Shown piece by piece: positions 36,960 through 48,183 of a stretch of DNA of 64,000 nucleotides. The notes under the pieces are model-generated. The model ran no database searches. It was not told the DNA's origin and was given only the letters and a program-made list of their open reading frames with translations. Location: positions 84,027 to 148,026 of the forward strand of contig CAISJV010000029.1 of the NCBI GenBank assembly GCA_903885795.1, in the 5' to 3' direction. This stretch comes from an uncultured delta proteobacterium (GTDB lineage: Bacteria; Desulfobacterota; Syntrophia; Syntrophales; UBA8958). The position numbers and the translations under genes were made by a program. Positions within the stretch are counted from its first letter, which is position 1. Each line of letters begins with the position of its first letter.

Positions 36960-37916
36960 ATGGTAAAAACATCTATACTGAAAGATGCCATTAAAGCCTT
37001 TGGCTTGCATCTCGAGATGGAGAGAAATTTGTCCTCGCAGACATGCAGGGCTTATCTCTCCGACCTCAGAGACTTTTCTCTCTTCATGGAGGGACAGCAG
37101 TCGGGTGGCATTTCCCAGGAGAAGAGAGTTGTTGAGGATTTTGATCAATTACATCTTCGTATGTATCTGGCGAACCTCTACAAGCGCAGGCTTCAAAAAT
37201 CGTCCATTGCCCGCAAATTGGCGGCGATGAACACCTTTTTTCGTTACCTGATTAGAGAAGGAAGAATCAGCACGAATCCTCTGACAGGTGTGTCGGCGCC
37301 GCGCAAGGATTTGCTCATGCCCAGGCATTTGTCCGTTGATGAGGTTTTTGACCTGCTTGGAGATCGATTTACAGACGATGTCAAAGGGATGCGGGACAGG
37401 GCCATTCTAGAAATATTTTATTCCACGGGTATCCGCTTGAGTGAACTGACATCGTTAAACAGGGAAGATGTCGATTTTGAGCAGTCACTGATGAGGGTGC
37501 GTGGAAAAGGAAGGAAGGAAAGGATCGTTCCGGTCGGAATGCCGGCGCTCAGGACATTGAAGGACTATCTTAAAAAAAAAGGCTCATTGGGAGAGGACGG
37601 TAGTCCTGATGACAGAAAAGGACCATTAATCACCGGAAGAAATGATGAACGGATTAATCCGCGGACGGTGGAACGAATTGTTGACAAATATATGCAGCGG
37701 AGCGGTAATCAAAAAAAAATCAGTCCCCATGCCTTGCGGCATTCCTTCGCCACCCATCTGCTCGATGCCGGGGCAGATTTACGGAGCATTCAGGAAATGC
37801 TGGGGCATGAGAGTCTTTCGACGACCCAGCGTTATACCTCGGTCAGCGTAGGCCGGCTCATGGAAATATATGACAAATCACATCCCAAAGCACGAGGAGG
37901 TTCTAGCCAGGCATGA
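36960..37916 (+). CDS. xerC: Tyrosine recombinase XerC
   Basis: 318 residues. N-terminal SAM-like domain with [20 protein letters not shown]. Catalytic domain with Arg in [13 protein letters not shown] (about residue 159), Lys region in [46 protein letters not shown] with the Tyr nucleophile. It resolves chromosome dimers at dif with XerD. Position upstream of hslVU is the common arrangement (xerC-hslV-hslU). Start ATG 36960 lacks a strong RBS. Its stop overlaps hslV by 4 nt. Confidence 0.9.
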   Translation: MVKTSILKDAIKAFGLHLEMERNLSSQTCRAYLSDLRDFSLFMEGQQSGGISQEKRVVEDFDQLHLRMYLANLYKRRLQKSSIARKLAAMNTFFRYLIREGRISTNPLTGVSAPRKDLLMPRHLSVDEVFDLLGDRFTDDVKGMRDRAILEIFYSTGIRLSELTSLNREDVDFEQSLMRVRGKGRKERIVPVGMPALRTLKDYLKKKGSLGEDGSPDDRKGPLITGRNDERINPRTVERIVDKYMQRSGNQKKISPHALRHSFATHLLDAGADLRSIQEMLGHESLSTTQRYTSVSVGRLMEIYDKSHPKARGGSSQA

Positions 37917-38458
37917 AGATTCGGGGAACAACGATAATAGCAATAAGACACAACGGGAAAGTAACCGTTGCCGGAGACGGACAGGTGACTTTCGACGTTA
38001 CTATTATGAAACATGGTGCACGCAAGGTTCGCCGTCTCTATCATAATAAGGTCATTGTCGGCTTTGCCGGAACGACGGCGGATGCTTTCACACTCTTTGA
38101 CCGTTTTGACCAGAAATTGGAACAGTACAACGGGAATCTTTTGCGTGCCGCCGTTGAATTGACGAAAGACTGGCGGACTGATCGGGTGCTCCGTCATCTC
38201 GAAGCCCTGATGATTGCCGTCAGTAAAGACGCCTTTCTCCTCATTTCCGGTAACGGTGACGTAATCGAGTCCGATGACGAAGTAATGGCGATCGGTTCCG
38301 GCGGTCCGTATGCACTGGCTGCCGCCCGCGCCCTGGTTCGCTTCTCCGAACTGTCGGCGACGGAAATAGCCGTGGAATCTGTGAAGATCGCCTCGGAAAT
38401 TTGCATTTATACAAATAACAATATCACTGTCGAAGAATTGGATATAAACGATGATTAA
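37913..38458 (+). CDS. hslV: ATP-dependent protease peptidase subunit HslV
   Basis: 181 residues. Processing would expose the N-terminal Thr in [54 protein letters not shown] and [14 protein letters not shown] are typical of this proteasome-like peptidase. It forms the core of the HslUV protease. Overlaps xerC (ATGA) and hslU (8 nt). Confidence 0.95.
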   Translation: MKIRGTTIIAIRHNGKVTVAGDGQVTFDVTIMKHGARKVRRLYHNKVIVGFAGTTADAFTLFDRFDQKLEQYNGNLLRAAVELTKDWRTDRVLRHLEALMIAVSKDAFLLISGNGDVIESDDEVMAIGSGGPYALAAARALVRFSELSATEIAVESVKIASEICIYTNNNITVEELDINDD

Positions 38459-39884
38459 TGCACTACCCGCTATAAAGATGGTGGAACGAGAAAAAAAGGC
38501 GACCATAAAGGCCCTGACGCCGCGTGAAATCGTGGAGAAGCTTGACAAGTATATTATCGGCCAGGGGGACGCAAAGAGGGCGGTGGCCATTGCCTTGCGC
38601 AATCGCTGGCGGCGGCAGAACGTCTCAAAGGAACTTGGGGAAGATATATCGCCAAAGAATATCATCATGATCGGACCGACCGGCGTCGGAAAAACTGAAA
38701 TTGCACGCCGCCTTGCCAAACTGGATAATTCTCCCTTTCTCAAGGTTGAAGCCTCCAAGTTTACCGAAGTAGGGTATGTGGGCAGAGACGTGGAATCCAT
38801 GATCCGCGACCTGGTAGAACTTGCCATTAACATGGCGAAGGCTGAGGAGCAGGAAAGTGTAAGCTCCAAAGCGTCGTCCTTGGCTGAAGAGGCCCTCCTG
38901 GACATCCTTTTACCGCCCAAGCCAGTGGAGAGGACCGTAGGACAGTTGATGGATGATGAAAAAGAATTCGATCCGGGCGAAGAGGATCTCTTAAGACAAC
39001 AGGATACGACCCGGGAAAAGTTACGACGACTTCTGCATGAAGGAAAACTTGATGGACGTTATGTGGAAATCGAGGTATCGGAGCAGCGAAGCGGTCCCAT
39101 GATCGAAATATTTTCCACTGCCGGCGTCGAAGACATGGGTATGAACATCAAGGAACTTTTCGGCAATATGTTCCCTCCCAAGAAGAAAAAAAGCAGGGTC
39201 ATGGTGCCGGAAGCCCTTGATATATTGGCGCAGGAGCAGGCCCAGCGTCTTGTGGACATGGATAAGGTTACAAAAACTGCTATTTCCCGGGTGGAACAGT
39301 CGGGAATTATCTTCCTGGACGAGATTGATAAGATCGTGGGAAGCGATTCACCGCATGGACCCGATGTTTCCCGAGAAGGAGTCCAACGGGATTTGCTGCC
39401 AATTGTGGAGGGATCGACAGTGAATACCCGCCACGGAATGCTTAAAACAGATCACATCCTGTTTATCGCCGCCGGGGCGTTCAGTGCTACAAAACCATCG
39501 GATCTCATCCCGGAACTACAGGGCCGTTTCCCGATTCGGGTCGAGCTGGATTCCCTCGGGAAAGAAGAGTTCATCCGTATTCTCACCGAACCCCATAACG
39601 CCTTGGTTAAACAGTACATTGAAATGATGGCCACGGAAGGTCTAAAGGTAACCTTTACAGCGGAGGCAATTGCGGAAATCGCCGAAGTAGCCACCATCGT
39701 CAATGAAAGAACGGAAAATATTGGAGCGAGAAGATTATATACGATCATGGAAACCCTCTTGGAGGATATTTCTTTCGACGCCCCAGACATGATCGAAAAA
39801 AATGTTGTTATCGACGCCCCGCAGGTTCAAGAAAAGCTCGGTGACATTATCGAGGACGAAGACCTAAGCCGTTATATCCTCTAG
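38451..39884 (+). CDS. hslU: ATP-dependent protease ATPase subunit HslU
   Basis: 477 residues. [18 protein letters not shown] at the N-terminus, Walker [10 protein letters not shown] (about 75-83), [14 protein letters not shown], a variable intermediate domain, Walker [11 protein letters not shown], sensor [21 protein letters not shown], and the docking tail DLSRYIL that inserts into HslV. ClpX-type unfoldase. An internal ATG (MVEREKK, codon 10) is a possible alternative start. Confidence 0.95.
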   Translation: MINALPAIKMVEREKKATIKALTPREIVEKLDKYIIGQGDAKRAVAIALRNRWRRQNVSKELGEDISPKNIIMIGPTGVGKTEIARRLAKLDNSPFLKVEASKFTEVGYVGRDVESMIRDLVELAINMAKAEEQESVSSKASSLAEEALLDILLPPKPVERTVGQLMDDEKEFDPGEEDLLRQQDTTREKLRRLLHEGKLDGRYVEIEVSEQRSGPMIEIFSTAGVEDMGMNIKELFGNMFPPKKKKSRVMVPEALDILAQEQAQRLVDMDKVTKTAISRVEQSGIIFLDEIDKIVGSDSPHGPDVSREGVQRDLLPIVEGSTVNTRHGMLKTDHILFIAAGAFSATKPSDLIPELQGRFPIRVELDSLGKEEFIRILTEPHNALVKQYIEMMATEGLKVTFTAEAIAEIAEVATIVNERTENIGARRLYTIMETLLEDISFDAPDMIEKNVVIDAPQVQEKLGDIIEDEDLSRYIL

Positions 39885-39909
39885 GACTAAAATTATCGAA
39901 GGTGACAAA

Positions 39910-40800
39910 ATGGACAGTGTGAAAAAATCCATGGAACGGGCAGACATTCTAATTGAGGCCCTTCCCTACATCCGCCGGTTTTACAATAAAATCATCGTGA
40001 TCAAATACGGTGGTCATGCCATGGTGGATGATGAACTAAAGGACATGTTCGCCCGGGATGTGCTGATGATGAAATATGTGGGCATCCATCCTGTGGTGGT
40101 TCATGGCGGGGGGCCCCAGATCGGAGGCTATCTGAAAAAGCTGGGCAAAGAGTCTCAATTTATTCAGGGGATGCGGGTAACGGATCAGGAGACCATGGAC
40201 ATTGTGGAGATGGTCCTCGTGGGCAAGGTCAACAAGGAGATTGTGGGGCTGATTAACCAGCATGGTGGAAAGGCAGTGGGGTTGAGCGGGAAGGATGGAA
40301 GTCTCATCCGGGCGGAGAAGTATCTTCTCAGCGCCGAAAAGGCCAAGGACACACCACCGGAAATCATTGATCTCGGTCTGGTAGGCAAAGTAAAAGAAAT
40401 TAACGCTTCCCTTATCCTATCATTAGTCAAAGATGGCTTTATTCCTGTCATTGCCCCAACCGGTCACGGTGATCAGGGTGAAACATTTAATATCAATGCG
40501 GATATCGTAGCCGGCGCGGTGGCGGCTGCTCTCAAGGCCGAAAAGCTGGTCCTCCTGACGGATGTGGAAGGTGTACTTGATTCCGAAAAGAAACTTATTA
40601 ATACTATGAGCAACGCCGAGGCCCTGGCAATGATTAATGATAAAGTCATTCACGGCGGAATGTTTCCCAAGGTTAAATGCTGTCTCAAGGCATTGCGGGG
40701 TGGTGTAAGAAAGTCTCACATTATTGACGGCCGCCTGAAACATGCGATACTGCTTGAGATGTTTACGGATCGCGGCATTGGTACAGAAATTATTATCTAA
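39910..40800 (+). CDS. argB: Acetylglutamate kinase
   Basis: 296 residues. Amino-acid kinase fold with [46 protein letters not shown], and [24 protein letters not shown]. The C-terminal [22 protein letters not shown] fits the arginine-sensing segment. It phosphorylates N-acetylglutamate, the second step of arginine synthesis. GGTGACAAA precedes the ATG. First of the argBDFGH series. Confidence 0.95.
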   Translation: MDSVKKSMERADILIEALPYIRRFYNKIIVIKYGGHAMVDDELKDMFARDVLMMKYVGIHPVVVHGGGPQIGGYLKKLGKESQFIQGMRVTDQETMDIVEMVLVGKVNKEIVGLINQHGGKAVGLSGKDGSLIRAEKYLLSAEKAKDTPPEIIDLGLVGKVKEINASLILSLVKDGFIPVIAPTGHGDQGETFNINADIVAGAVAAALKAEKLVLLTDVEGVLDSEKKLINTMSNAEALAMINDKVIHGGMFPKVKCCLKALRGGVRKSHIIDGRLKHAILLEMFTDRGIGTEIII

Positions 40801-40840
40801 AAGTATAAACTATTACTTAAAGGAAGCATTGTATATTATC

Positions 40841-42034
40841 ATGAATAAAGAAGAATGGATGTCTCTTTCCGATCAGTGTATTATGGGAACCTATAAGCGG
40901 TTTCCCGTGGTGTTTACAAGTGGCAAGGGTATGAAGCTCTGGGACACCGATGGCAGGGAGTATCTTGATTTCGTTGCCGGGATTGCTGTCTGCAGCCTTG
41001 GACATGCTCATCCCGCGGTCAGCGAAGCGATAAAGAATCAGGCAGACAAACTTATTCATGTTTCCAATCTCTATCATATTGATACCCAGATCGAATATGC
41101 CCGGCTGCTGATCCAGCAGACCGCTCTCGATAAGGTCTTCTTTTGTAACAGCGGCGCCGAGGCGAATGAAGGGGCGATCAAGCTGGCAAAAAAATACGGC
41201 AATGACCGTAGCGGCGGCTTAAAAAACGAGATCATCACCATGATCGGTTCCTTCCATGGTCGGACTATGGCGACGATCACCGCCACGGGTCAGGATAAAT
41301 TTCATAAAGGATTCAATCCATTATTAGCGGGATTTCAGTATATTCCCTTCAATGATCTGGCAGCGCTCGAGAAAGCGATCTCCACGAGTACGTGCGCCGT
41401 CATGATTGAACCTATCCAGGCGGAAGGCGGAATCCGGGTTCCCGATTCTGATTATTTCAAGAATGTTCGGCGCTTGTGTGACGAAAAGGATATCCTGCTC
41501 ATCCTTGACGAGGTACAGGTCGGGATGGGGCGGACGGGTACCCTTCTTGCCCACGAACAGGACGGGATCGTTCCGGACATCGTAACTATGGCCAAGGCCA
41601 TGGGAAACGGTTTTCCCATTGGCGCGGTCCTTGCGAAAGACTGCGTTGCCACAGCCTTCGAACCGGGAAGCCACGCCTCGACCTTTGGCGGCAACCCACT
41701 AGCCATGGCTGCGGCCAAAGCGACCTTGGAGGCGTTACTTGCCGAGGATCTAATATCGAAATGCCGGCTCCGGGGTAGTTATTTCATGAACATCCTCAAT
41801 GAGTTGGGGAAGAAACATCCAGTCATCAGAGAGGTGCGAGGCAGGGGGCTTCTTATCGGCATGGAGCTTGACTGTGAAGTCGCAGGCATAATAAAAAAAT
41901 GTATGGATCGCGGGTTGCTGATAGCATCAGCGGGGCCCCAGGTTTTGCGGTTTGTTCCGCCACTGATCGTCTCGGAGCCGGAAATCGATAGATGCATCGA
42001 GATTCTGGATGACGTTTTGCGGGAGGGGGCATGA
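40841..42034 (+). CDS. argD: Acetylornithine aminotransferase
   Basis: 397 residues from ATG 40841; TTG 40829 fits the AAAGGA site better and is an alternative. Class-III PLP aminotransferase: GIAVCSLGHAHPAV, FFCNSGAEANEGAIKLA, SFHGRTMATI, ILDEVQVGMGRTG, and the PLP lysine in TMAKAMGNGFPIGA. Converts N-acetylglutamate semialdehyde to acetylornithine. Stop overlaps argF (ATGA). Confidence 0.95.
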   Translation: MNKEEWMSLSDQCIMGTYKRFPVVFTSGKGMKLWDTDGREYLDFVAGIAVCSLGHAHPAVSEAIKNQADKLIHVSNLYHIDTQIEYARLLIQQTALDKVFFCNSGAEANEGAIKLAKKYGNDRSGGLKNEIITMIGSFHGRTMATITATGQDKFHKGFNPLLAGFQYIPFNDLAALEKAISTSTCAVMIEPIQAEGGIRVPDSDYFKNVRRLCDEKDILLILDEVQVGMGRTGTLLAHEQDGIVPDIVTMAKAMGNGFPIGAVLAKDCVATAFEPGSHASTFGGNPLAMAAAKATLEALLAEDLISKCRLRGSYFMNILNELGKKHPVIREVRGRGLLIGMELDCEVAGIIKKCMDRGLLIASAGPQVLRFVPPLIVSEPEIDRCIEILDDVLREGA

Positions 42035-42960
42035 AAAAAGATCTGGTAACTGAGTACGACCTTGATATTGACGATTTTCAGGTCATCTTCTCAAGGTCGC
42101 GGTCCCTGAAAATATTTCTCAAAGAAGGAAGACCACATGGGACCTTAGCGGGAAAAACGCTGGGAATGATCTTCGAGAAGGCCTCGACCAGGACCCGTCT
42201 TTCCTTTGAGGTTGGCATGTTTCAACTGGGTGGCCTGGCACTTTTTTTAAGTACAAAAGATACGCAGATCGGCCGGGGAGAAACGGTTGCCGACACGGCG
42301 AGAATCATGTCCCGCTATCTGGACGGGGTAATGATTAGGACCTTTGCCCAGGAAACTGTCGAGGATCTGGCCCTGCATGCTGACATTCCGGTTATAAACG
42401 GCCTCACGGACCTTCTCCATCCCTGCCAGATTTTAAGCGACCTGTTTACGATCATTGAGAAAAAAGGCGATTATGCGGGATTGAAGATCGCCTACATTGG
42501 AGACGGCAATAATATCGCCAATTCCTGGATAAATGCCGCCTCCAGGCTTCCCATTCAACTGTCTCTTGCCTGTCCGGAAGGTTATGACCCCCACCCGGAG
42601 CTCCTGAAAAGAGGAATACGGGAGGCACGGGAAGGGATACATCTGTTTCGTGACCCCGTGGAGGCCATCCGGATGGCCGATGTTGTTTATACGGACGTAT
42701 GGGCGAGTATGGGGCAGGAAGAGGAACAGGAAGTACGGGCGAAGATATTCAGAAATTATCAGATTAATCAGGAGCTTTTGGCGCACGCCAAGAAAAACGT
42801 AATCGTCATGCATTGCCTTCCCGCGCATCGGGGCGAGGAAATTACTTCCGAGGTGATCGACGGCCCTCATTCCGTAGTTCTTGACCAGGCGGAAAACCGC
42901 CTCCATGTTCAGAAGGCAATCCTGGAAACATTGATGAAGGAGGATAATAGTAATGAGTAA
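42031..42960 (+). CDS. argF: Ornithine carbamoyltransferase
   Basis: 309 residues. Carbamoyl-phosphate loop in [15 protein letters not shown], carbamoyl-P His/Gln in [15 protein letters not shown], ornithine loop in [12 protein letters not shown], and [11 protein letters not shown]. Makes citrulline in arginine synthesis. The AGGAGGATAATAGT at its 3' end is the RBS for argG, whose ATG lies 8 nt inside. Confidence 0.95.
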   Translation: MKKDLVTEYDLDIDDFQVIFSRSRSLKIFLKEGRPHGTLAGKTLGMIFEKASTRTRLSFEVGMFQLGGLALFLSTKDTQIGRGETVADTARIMSRYLDGVMIRTFAQETVEDLALHADIPVINGLTDLLHPCQILSDLFTIIEKKGDYAGLKIAYIGDGNNIANSWINAASRLPIQLSLACPEGYDPHPELLKRGIREAREGIHLFRDPVEAIRMADVVYTDVWASMGQEEEQEVRAKIFRNYQINQELLAHAKKNVIVMHCLPAHRGEEITSEVIDGPHSVVLDQAENRLHVQKAILETLMKEDNSNE

Positions 42961-44182
42961 TAAGATAAAAAAGGTTGTCCTTGCCTACTCCGGGGGTCTG
43001 GACACATCGGTCATTGTCAGATGGTTGATTGAAACCTACAAGTGCGAGGTGATCTGCTTTGCCGCTGATGTCGGGCAGAAAGAGGAACTGGACGGGCTAA
43101 AGGAAAAGGCCATCAACACAGGCGCCCGCAAGATCTATATTGAAGATCTTACGGAGGAATTCGCCAGAGACTTCATCTTTCCGGCACTGCGGGCAAATGC
43201 AATCTATGAAGGGGTATATCTCTTGGGCACATCCCTGGCAAGGCCGTTGATTGCCAAGAAACAGGTGGAGATTGCCCACGCCGAAGGCGCAGACGCAGTC
43301 TGTCACGGGGCAACGGGGAAAGGGAACGATCAGGTGCGGTTTGAAATGACATACATGGCCCTCGATCCTTACATTCGGATTATCTCATCATGGAAAGATC
43401 CTCACTGGACCTTCGATTCCCGCCAGTCAATGCTGGATTATGCAAAAAAGCATAGAATCCCCGTCCCGCTGGTAACAAAAGAGAAACCATATAGCAGCGA
43501 CAGGAATTCCCTGCACATCTCCCATGAAGGGGGCATCCTAGAGGACCCATGGGCGGAGCCTCCGGAGGATATATTCGTTTTGACGGTTCCTCCGGAAACG
43601 GCGCCGGATAAACCGACCTACGTTGAGATTGATTTTGTGAATGGTAATCCTGTCGCCCTGGATGGGAAGAAGCTGAGCCCGGCAAAACTGATGGACAAAA
43701 TTAACCAGCTTGCCGGGGCCAATGGCGTCGGGCGGGTGGATATGGTGGAAAACCGCTTTGTCGGCATGAAGTCGCGGGGCGTCTACGAGACGCCGGGCGG
43801 CACCGTACTCTGGGCGGCTCATCGCGCTGTGGAATCCCTGACGATGGATCGTGAAGTCATGATGATGAGAGACTCCATGATTCCGAAATACGCCCAACTC
43901 GTCTATAACGGATTCTGGTACTCCCCGGAGATGAAGACCCTCCAGGCTTATATTGATGCGACCCAGGAAAACGTCACAGGAACGACTCGGATGAAACTAT
44001 ATAAGGGAAATGCCGTTGTCGTGGGTAGAAAATCACCATTTTCTCTTTATCGCGAGGATTTCGCCACTTTTGAAAAAGAAGATGTTTACAATCAGATGGA
44101 CGCTACTGGCTTTATTCGCCTTAACGCACTCCGGTTGAGGATTCAGGCTTTGACAAGAAATAAACACAAAAAAAATGAATAA
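42953..44182 (+). CDS. argG: Argininosuccinate synthase
   Basis: 409 residues. PP-loop ATP pyrophosphatase motif [18 protein letters not shown] at the N-terminus, [33 protein letters not shown], and [20 protein letters not shown]. Joins citrulline and aspartate with ATP. Overlaps argF and argH by 8 nt each. Confidence 0.95.
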   Translation: MSNKIKKVVLAYSGGLDTSVIVRWLIETYKCEVICFAADVGQKEELDGLKEKAINTGARKIYIEDLTEEFARDFIFPALRANAIYEGVYLLGTSLARPLIAKKQVEIAHAEGADAVCHGATGKGNDQVRFEMTYMALDPYIRIISSWKDPHWTFDSRQSMLDYAKKHRIPVPLVTKEKPYSSDRNSLHISHEGGILEDPWAEPPEDIFVLTVPPETAPDKPTYVEIDFVNGNPVALDGKKLSPAKLMDKINQLAGANGVGRVDMVENRFVGMKSRGVYETPGGTVLWAAHRAVESLTMDREVMMMRDSMIPKYAQLVYNGFWYSPEMKTLQAYIDATQENVTGTTRMKLYKGNAVVVGRKSPFSLYREDFATFEKEDVYNQMDATGFIRLNALRLRIQALTRNKHKKNE

Positions 44183-45554
44183 TTACGTAAAACCATGGGG
44201 CGGCAGATTTAAAAAGGGAACGGATCACAAGGTAGAGGAGTTCACACAATCCATCCACTTTGACCGTCGTCTGTTTCGTTATGATATCGAGGGGAGCCTT
44301 GCCCACGCCCGTATGCTTGGGAAACAGGGCATTATCTCATCGGACGATGTAAGTTCCATAAGAAAAGGACTTAATAGAATCCGGAAAGAAATGGAAGCAG
44401 GAAGCTTCATTTTTGATGTTAGGGATGAAGATATTCACATGGCCATCGAAAAATCCCTAATTCAGCGGATTGGGAAAGCGGGCGAGAAACTCCACACGGG
44501 GCGAAGCCGTAATGACCAGATAGTTCTCGATGTCCGCCTCTACCTGCGAGATGAGATCAATAACCTTATAAAGATTCTGAAGAATCTCAAAAAAGAGCTC
44601 GTGGAAGCGGCGAAGAGAGAAGTAAATACAATCATGCCGGGATATACCCATCTCCAGAAGGCGCAGCCGGTTCTACTCTCCCATTACCTCCTTTCCTTCT
44701 GGGAAATGTTCGACCGCGATGAACAGCGTTTCAAAGACTGCCAAAAAAGGGTGAATGTGCTGCCGTTGGGAGCGGCAGCCCTAGCGGGGACAAGTCTCCC
44801 CCTGGATCGCAGATATGTCGCCAGATTGCTAAAGTTTCCTACGGTCAGCCGCAACAGCATGGATACCGTGGCCGATCGTGATTTCATTGCCGAGTTCATC
44901 TTTTCGGCTTCCATCGTCATGATGCACATGAGCCGGTTTTGCGAAGACCTGGTCATATGGTCATCCAGCGAATTCCATTATGTCGAAATATCCGATACCT
45001 ATACTACGGGAAGCAGTATCATGCCCCAGAAGAAGAATCCCGATGTCGCCGAATTGATCAGGGGAAAGACGGGCAGGGTTTATGGTCATCTCATGGCCAT
45101 GCTCACTATTCTAAAGGGCTTGCCTATGACCTATAACCGGGATCTTCAGGAGGACAAGGAACCACTTTTTGACACTGTGGACACCGTGACCTCATCCATA
45201 GAAATCCTTACGGAGATGCTCTCCCAGATTACCTTCCAGCGTGAAAGAATGGAGGAGCAGGCAGGAAAGGATTTTTCTACTGCCACCGATATCGCTGAAT
45301 ATCTCGTCCAGAAAGGGATCGCCTTCCGGGAGGCCCATGGCATTGTGGGGCGGATTGTCGAGCATTGCCTTGATAACCGAAAAGAATTATCAGCATTAAC
45401 TTTGACAGAATTCCGGAAATTCCATGCCCAATTCGACAAAGACGTTATCCCCCGCCTGAGACCGGCCAATTCCGTCAATCTGCGCAAGACGATCGGCGGC
45501 ACATCAATGGTCATGGTGGAAGAAAGGATTAGGGAAATTGAAAAAGGGTCTTGA
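44175..45554 (+). CDS. argH: Argininosuccinate lyase
   Basis: 459 residues. [20 protein letters not shown] at the N-terminus, [20 protein letters not shown], and the fumarase/aspartase signature [17 protein letters not shown], with [12 protein letters not shown] near the C-terminus. Produces arginine and fumarate, the last step. Its end overlaps the lipoprotein gene by 17 nt. Confidence 0.95.
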   Translation: MNNYVKPWGGRFKKGTDHKVEEFTQSIHFDRRLFRYDIEGSLAHARMLGKQGIISSDDVSSIRKGLNRIRKEMEAGSFIFDVRDEDIHMAIEKSLIQRIGKAGEKLHTGRSRNDQIVLDVRLYLRDEINNLIKILKNLKKELVEAAKREVNTIMPGYTHLQKAQPVLLSHYLLSFWEMFDRDEQRFKDCQKRVNVLPLGAAALAGTSLPLDRRYVARLLKFPTVSRNSMDTVADRDFIAEFIFSASIVMMHMSRFCEDLVIWSSSEFHYVEISDTYTTGSSIMPQKKNPDVAELIRGKTGRVYGHLMAMLTILKGLPMTYNRDLQEDKEPLFDTVDTVTSSIEILTEMLSQITFQRERMEEQAGKDFSTATDIAEYLVQKGIAFREAHGIVGRIVEHCLDNRKELSALTLTEFRKFHAQFDKDVIPRLRPANSVNLRKTIGGTSMVMVEERIREIEKGS

Positions 45555-45990
45555 AGTCTCCGCAATTGTCCTTGTTTTCATGATCTGTATTTTGTCGGCA
45601 ATGATCATAAGCTGCGGTAAAAAGGGAGATCCCGTTCCAAAGCAACAGATAAAACTGCAAATGATTAATAATCTTCGCGGGGAGACTACAAAGGAAGGTG
45701 TATTGTTAACATGGGTGCTACCGGAGAAAACAAAAAGCATTAAAATTGTAAAAATTCTCAAGTCCGTGGCAATTCCCGGAGAAGATTGTCCTGGTTGTCC
45801 GCAGAAGTTTGTATTGTTAACGGAAAAAGATGAGGCCTCCCTTCAGAGCGACATGAAAGAACCGGGATTCTGTCGCTATCTGGATCGGGACATTGATACT
45901 GGACGCAACTACGGGTACCGCATTGTCTGGTGTATTTCATCAGGACCTTGCAGTCCCGAGTCGAATACAGCGGAAATTAAGATAAAATAA
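45538..45990 (+). CDS. Small lipoprotein with LptM/YifL-like N-terminus
   Basis: 150 residues from TTG 45538. A signal helix (AIVLVFMICILSAMIIS) ends in a lipobox-like SC, followed by GKKGDPVPK, reminiscent of the CG.KGPL.P start of LptM/YifL, which is often encoded next to lysA as here. The rest (LRGETTKEGVLLTWVLP, then YLDRDIDTGRNYGYRIVW) resembles a fibronectin type-III-like sheet with four Cys. An LptM role in LPS-transport assembly is inference from position and motif. Confidence 0.65.
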   Translation: MKKGLEVSAIVLVFMICILSAMIISCGKKGDPVPKQQIKLQMINNLRGETTKEGVLLTWVLPEKTKSIKIVKILKSVAIPGEDCPGCPQKFVLLTEKDEASLQSDMKEPGFCRYLDRDIDTGRNYGYRIVWCISSGPCSPESNTAEIKIK

Positions 45991-46012
45991 CAAAAGTGAG
46001 GTAATCAGTAGT

Positions 46013-47278
46013 ATGCACGATTTCCACTATGAAGGTAAGGATCTTTGGTGTGAGGAGGTCCCGATTCGGGATCTTGTCGCACAAGTGGGAACTCCACTGT
46101 ACATTTACAGCCACCGGACCCTGAAAAATCATTTCCGCGTCTTCAATGACGCCTTCTCCAGGGTACCCCATATTACCTGCTTTGCAGCCAAGTCGAATTC
46201 CAATATCGCAATCCTCAGAATCTTCATTCGCGAGGGAGGTGGCGTAGACATCGTTTCCGGGGGGGAGCTATACCGAGCCATGAAGGCACGAGTTGACCCC
46301 CAGAAGGTTGTTTATTCCGGGGTGGGGAAAAGAATTGACGAGATCGAATATGCGTTGGCATCCAATATCCTCATGTTCAATGTCGAGTCCTTCCAAGAGC
46401 TGGAGGTTATCAATACCTGTGCAGCCAGGATGAACCGGAAGGCCGGCATCGCCCTGCGGGTAAATCCTGATGTTGACCCGCAAACCCATCCGTATATTTC
46501 TACGGGGTTGAAAGAAAACAAATTCGGCATCAATGTGGAAAAATCTCTGGAAACCTATCTTCTGGCAAGTAAGTTGAAAAATCTTGACATTAAAGGAATC
46601 AGTTGCCATATCGGATCACAATTGACGAAAATATCTCCCTTTATTGACGCTCTTGATCGTCTCAAGAAACTTTTTGGTCATTTAAAAGCTGCTGGTCTTA
46701 AAATCCGGTATCTCGATTTGGGGGGTGGCCTTGGTATTACCTATGATGAAGAAAGTCCGCCCCATCCGTCTGAATACGCAGATGCCATTATCGGCGCCTC
46801 CCGGGATCTTTCCTGCACCTTCATATTAGAACCGGGCAGGGTAATTGTTGGCAATGCCGGAATTCTGGTCACCAAGGTATTGTACACCAAAGCGAATGAA
46901 GACAAGAATTTTATCATTGTCGATGCCGGGATGAATGACTTACTAAGGCCTAGCCTGTATAAATCATATCATCATGTTCAACCGGTACAGAAAACGAAAA
47001 GAAAAGAAATTATCGCCGATGTGGTGGGACCGATTTGTGAGTCCGGAGATTATCTGGCTAGGGAAAGAAGGCTGCAACGCTTTGAAAGGGACGATCTCAT
47101 GGCGGTCATGAGCGCCGGCGCCTATGGCTTCACCATGGCATCCAATTACAATTCCCGGCCCCGGGCTGCAGAAGTGCTGGTCATGGGAGACAAATTCCAC
47201 ATCATTCGGAAAAGAGAGGAATACGGGGAACTTATTCGTGGTGAGAAAATTCCGGATATGATAAAAAGAAAACAATAA
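46013..47278 (+). CDS. lysA: Diaminopimelate decarboxylase
   Basis: 421 residues. PLP barrel with FAAKSNSNIAILRIF (PLP lysine), GVDIVSGGELYRA, SCHIGSQLTKI, LDLGGGLGITYDEE, LEPGRVIVGNAG, and C-terminal GPICESGDYLA and GAYGFTMASNYNSRPR. Makes lysine from meso-diaminopimelate. The following dapA and dapB belong to the same pathway, so the trio is a lysine unit. Confidence 0.95.
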   Translation: MHDFHYEGKDLWCEEVPIRDLVAQVGTPLYIYSHRTLKNHFRVFNDAFSRVPHITCFAAKSNSNIAILRIFIREGGGVDIVSGGELYRAMKARVDPQKVVYSGVGKRIDEIEYALASNILMFNVESFQELEVINTCAARMNRKAGIALRVNPDVDPQTHPYISTGLKENKFGINVEKSLETYLLASKLKNLDIKGISCHIGSQLTKISPFIDALDRLKKLFGHLKAAGLKIRYLDLGGGLGITYDEESPPHPSEYADAIIGASRDLSCTFILEPGRVIVGNAGILVTKVLYTKANEDKNFIIVDAGMNDLLRPSLYKSYHHVQPVQKTKRKEIIADVVGPICESGDYLARERRLQRFERDDLMAVMSAGAYGFTMASNYNSRPRAAEVLVMGDKFHIIRKREEYGELIRGEKIPDMIKRKQ

Positions 47279-47295
47279 TTTATTTAGGAGGTCAT

Positions 47296-48171
47296 ATGTT
47301 TAAGGGAGCCATTGTAGCAATTGTCACACCGTTTAAAAACGGGAAGGTGGATGAGGGAAAACTTCGGGAACTGATTGAGTTTCAAATTGTCAACGGAACG
47401 GACGGTATCGTCCCTTGCGGTACGACGGGTGAATCGCCGACCCTGTCTCATGAAGAGCATGACCGGGTGGTTGAAATTACCGTTGATGCCGTCAAGAAAC
47501 GTGTCCCCGTCATTGCAGGCACCGGTTCAAACTCAACGGCCGAAGCCCTGCGCCTCACGAAACATGCCCATGAGGTCGGTGCCGACGGCGCCTTGATGGT
47601 CTGTCCATATTACAACCGTCCGACCCAGGAAGGTCTTTATCAGCACTACAAGTTCATTGCCGAGAACGTCTCCATTCCGATTATTGTTTACAATATTCCG
47701 GGACGAACAGGGGTAAACCTGCTACCTGATACCTTGGCAAGACTTGCAAAGATTCCCAATATTGTCGGAACCAAAGAGGCATCAGGGTCATTAAAACAGA
47801 TGCATGATGTCATTTCGCTTTGCGGACCGGATTTTGCGGTTCTCTCCGGGGATGACTTCTTTACATATCCCCTGCTTTGCCTGGGAGGACACGGCATCAT
47901 TTCTGTCGTCTCCAATGTCGCTCCGGCCGACATGGCTGCTTTGGTAGATGCCTTCGCCGCCGGTGATCTCAAGAAGGCCAAAGACCTGCACTTTAAAATG
48001 GTTCCCCTCATCGATTCCCTTTTTATCGAAACGAATCCAGTGCCTGTGAAGGCTGCCCTGGCAATGATGGGAAAGATTGATTACGAAGTAAGACTCCCCC
48101 TGGCAAAGATGTCCGAAGGGAATTATGAAAAGTTGAAGATGGTCCTGACAACCTACGGACTGATGAAATAA
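47296..48171 (+). CDS. dapA: 4-hydroxy-tetrahydrodipicolinate synthase
   Basis: 291 residues, RBS TTAGGAGGTCAT. PCGTTGESPTLSHEEHDRVV, PYYNRPTQEGLYQHY, IVYNIPGRTGVNL (catalytic Tyr) and VGTKEASGSL with the Schiff-base Lys. Condenses pyruvate with aspartate semialdehyde. Followed 12 nt later by dapB. Confidence 0.95.
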   Translation: MFKGAIVAIVTPFKNGKVDEGKLRELIEFQIVNGTDGIVPCGTTGESPTLSHEEHDRVVEITVDAVKKRVPVIAGTGSNSTAEALRLTKHAHEVGADGALMVCPYYNRPTQEGLYQHYKFIAENVSIPIIVYNIPGRTGVNLLPDTLARLAKIPNIVGTKEASGSLKQMHDVISLCGPDFAVLSGDDFFTYPLLCLGGHGIISVVSNVAPADMAALVDAFAAGDLKKAKDLHFKMVPLIDSLFIETNPVPVKAALAMMGKIDYEVRLPLAKMSEGNYEKLKMVLTTYGLMK

Positions 48172-48183
48172 GGAGAACGGTTG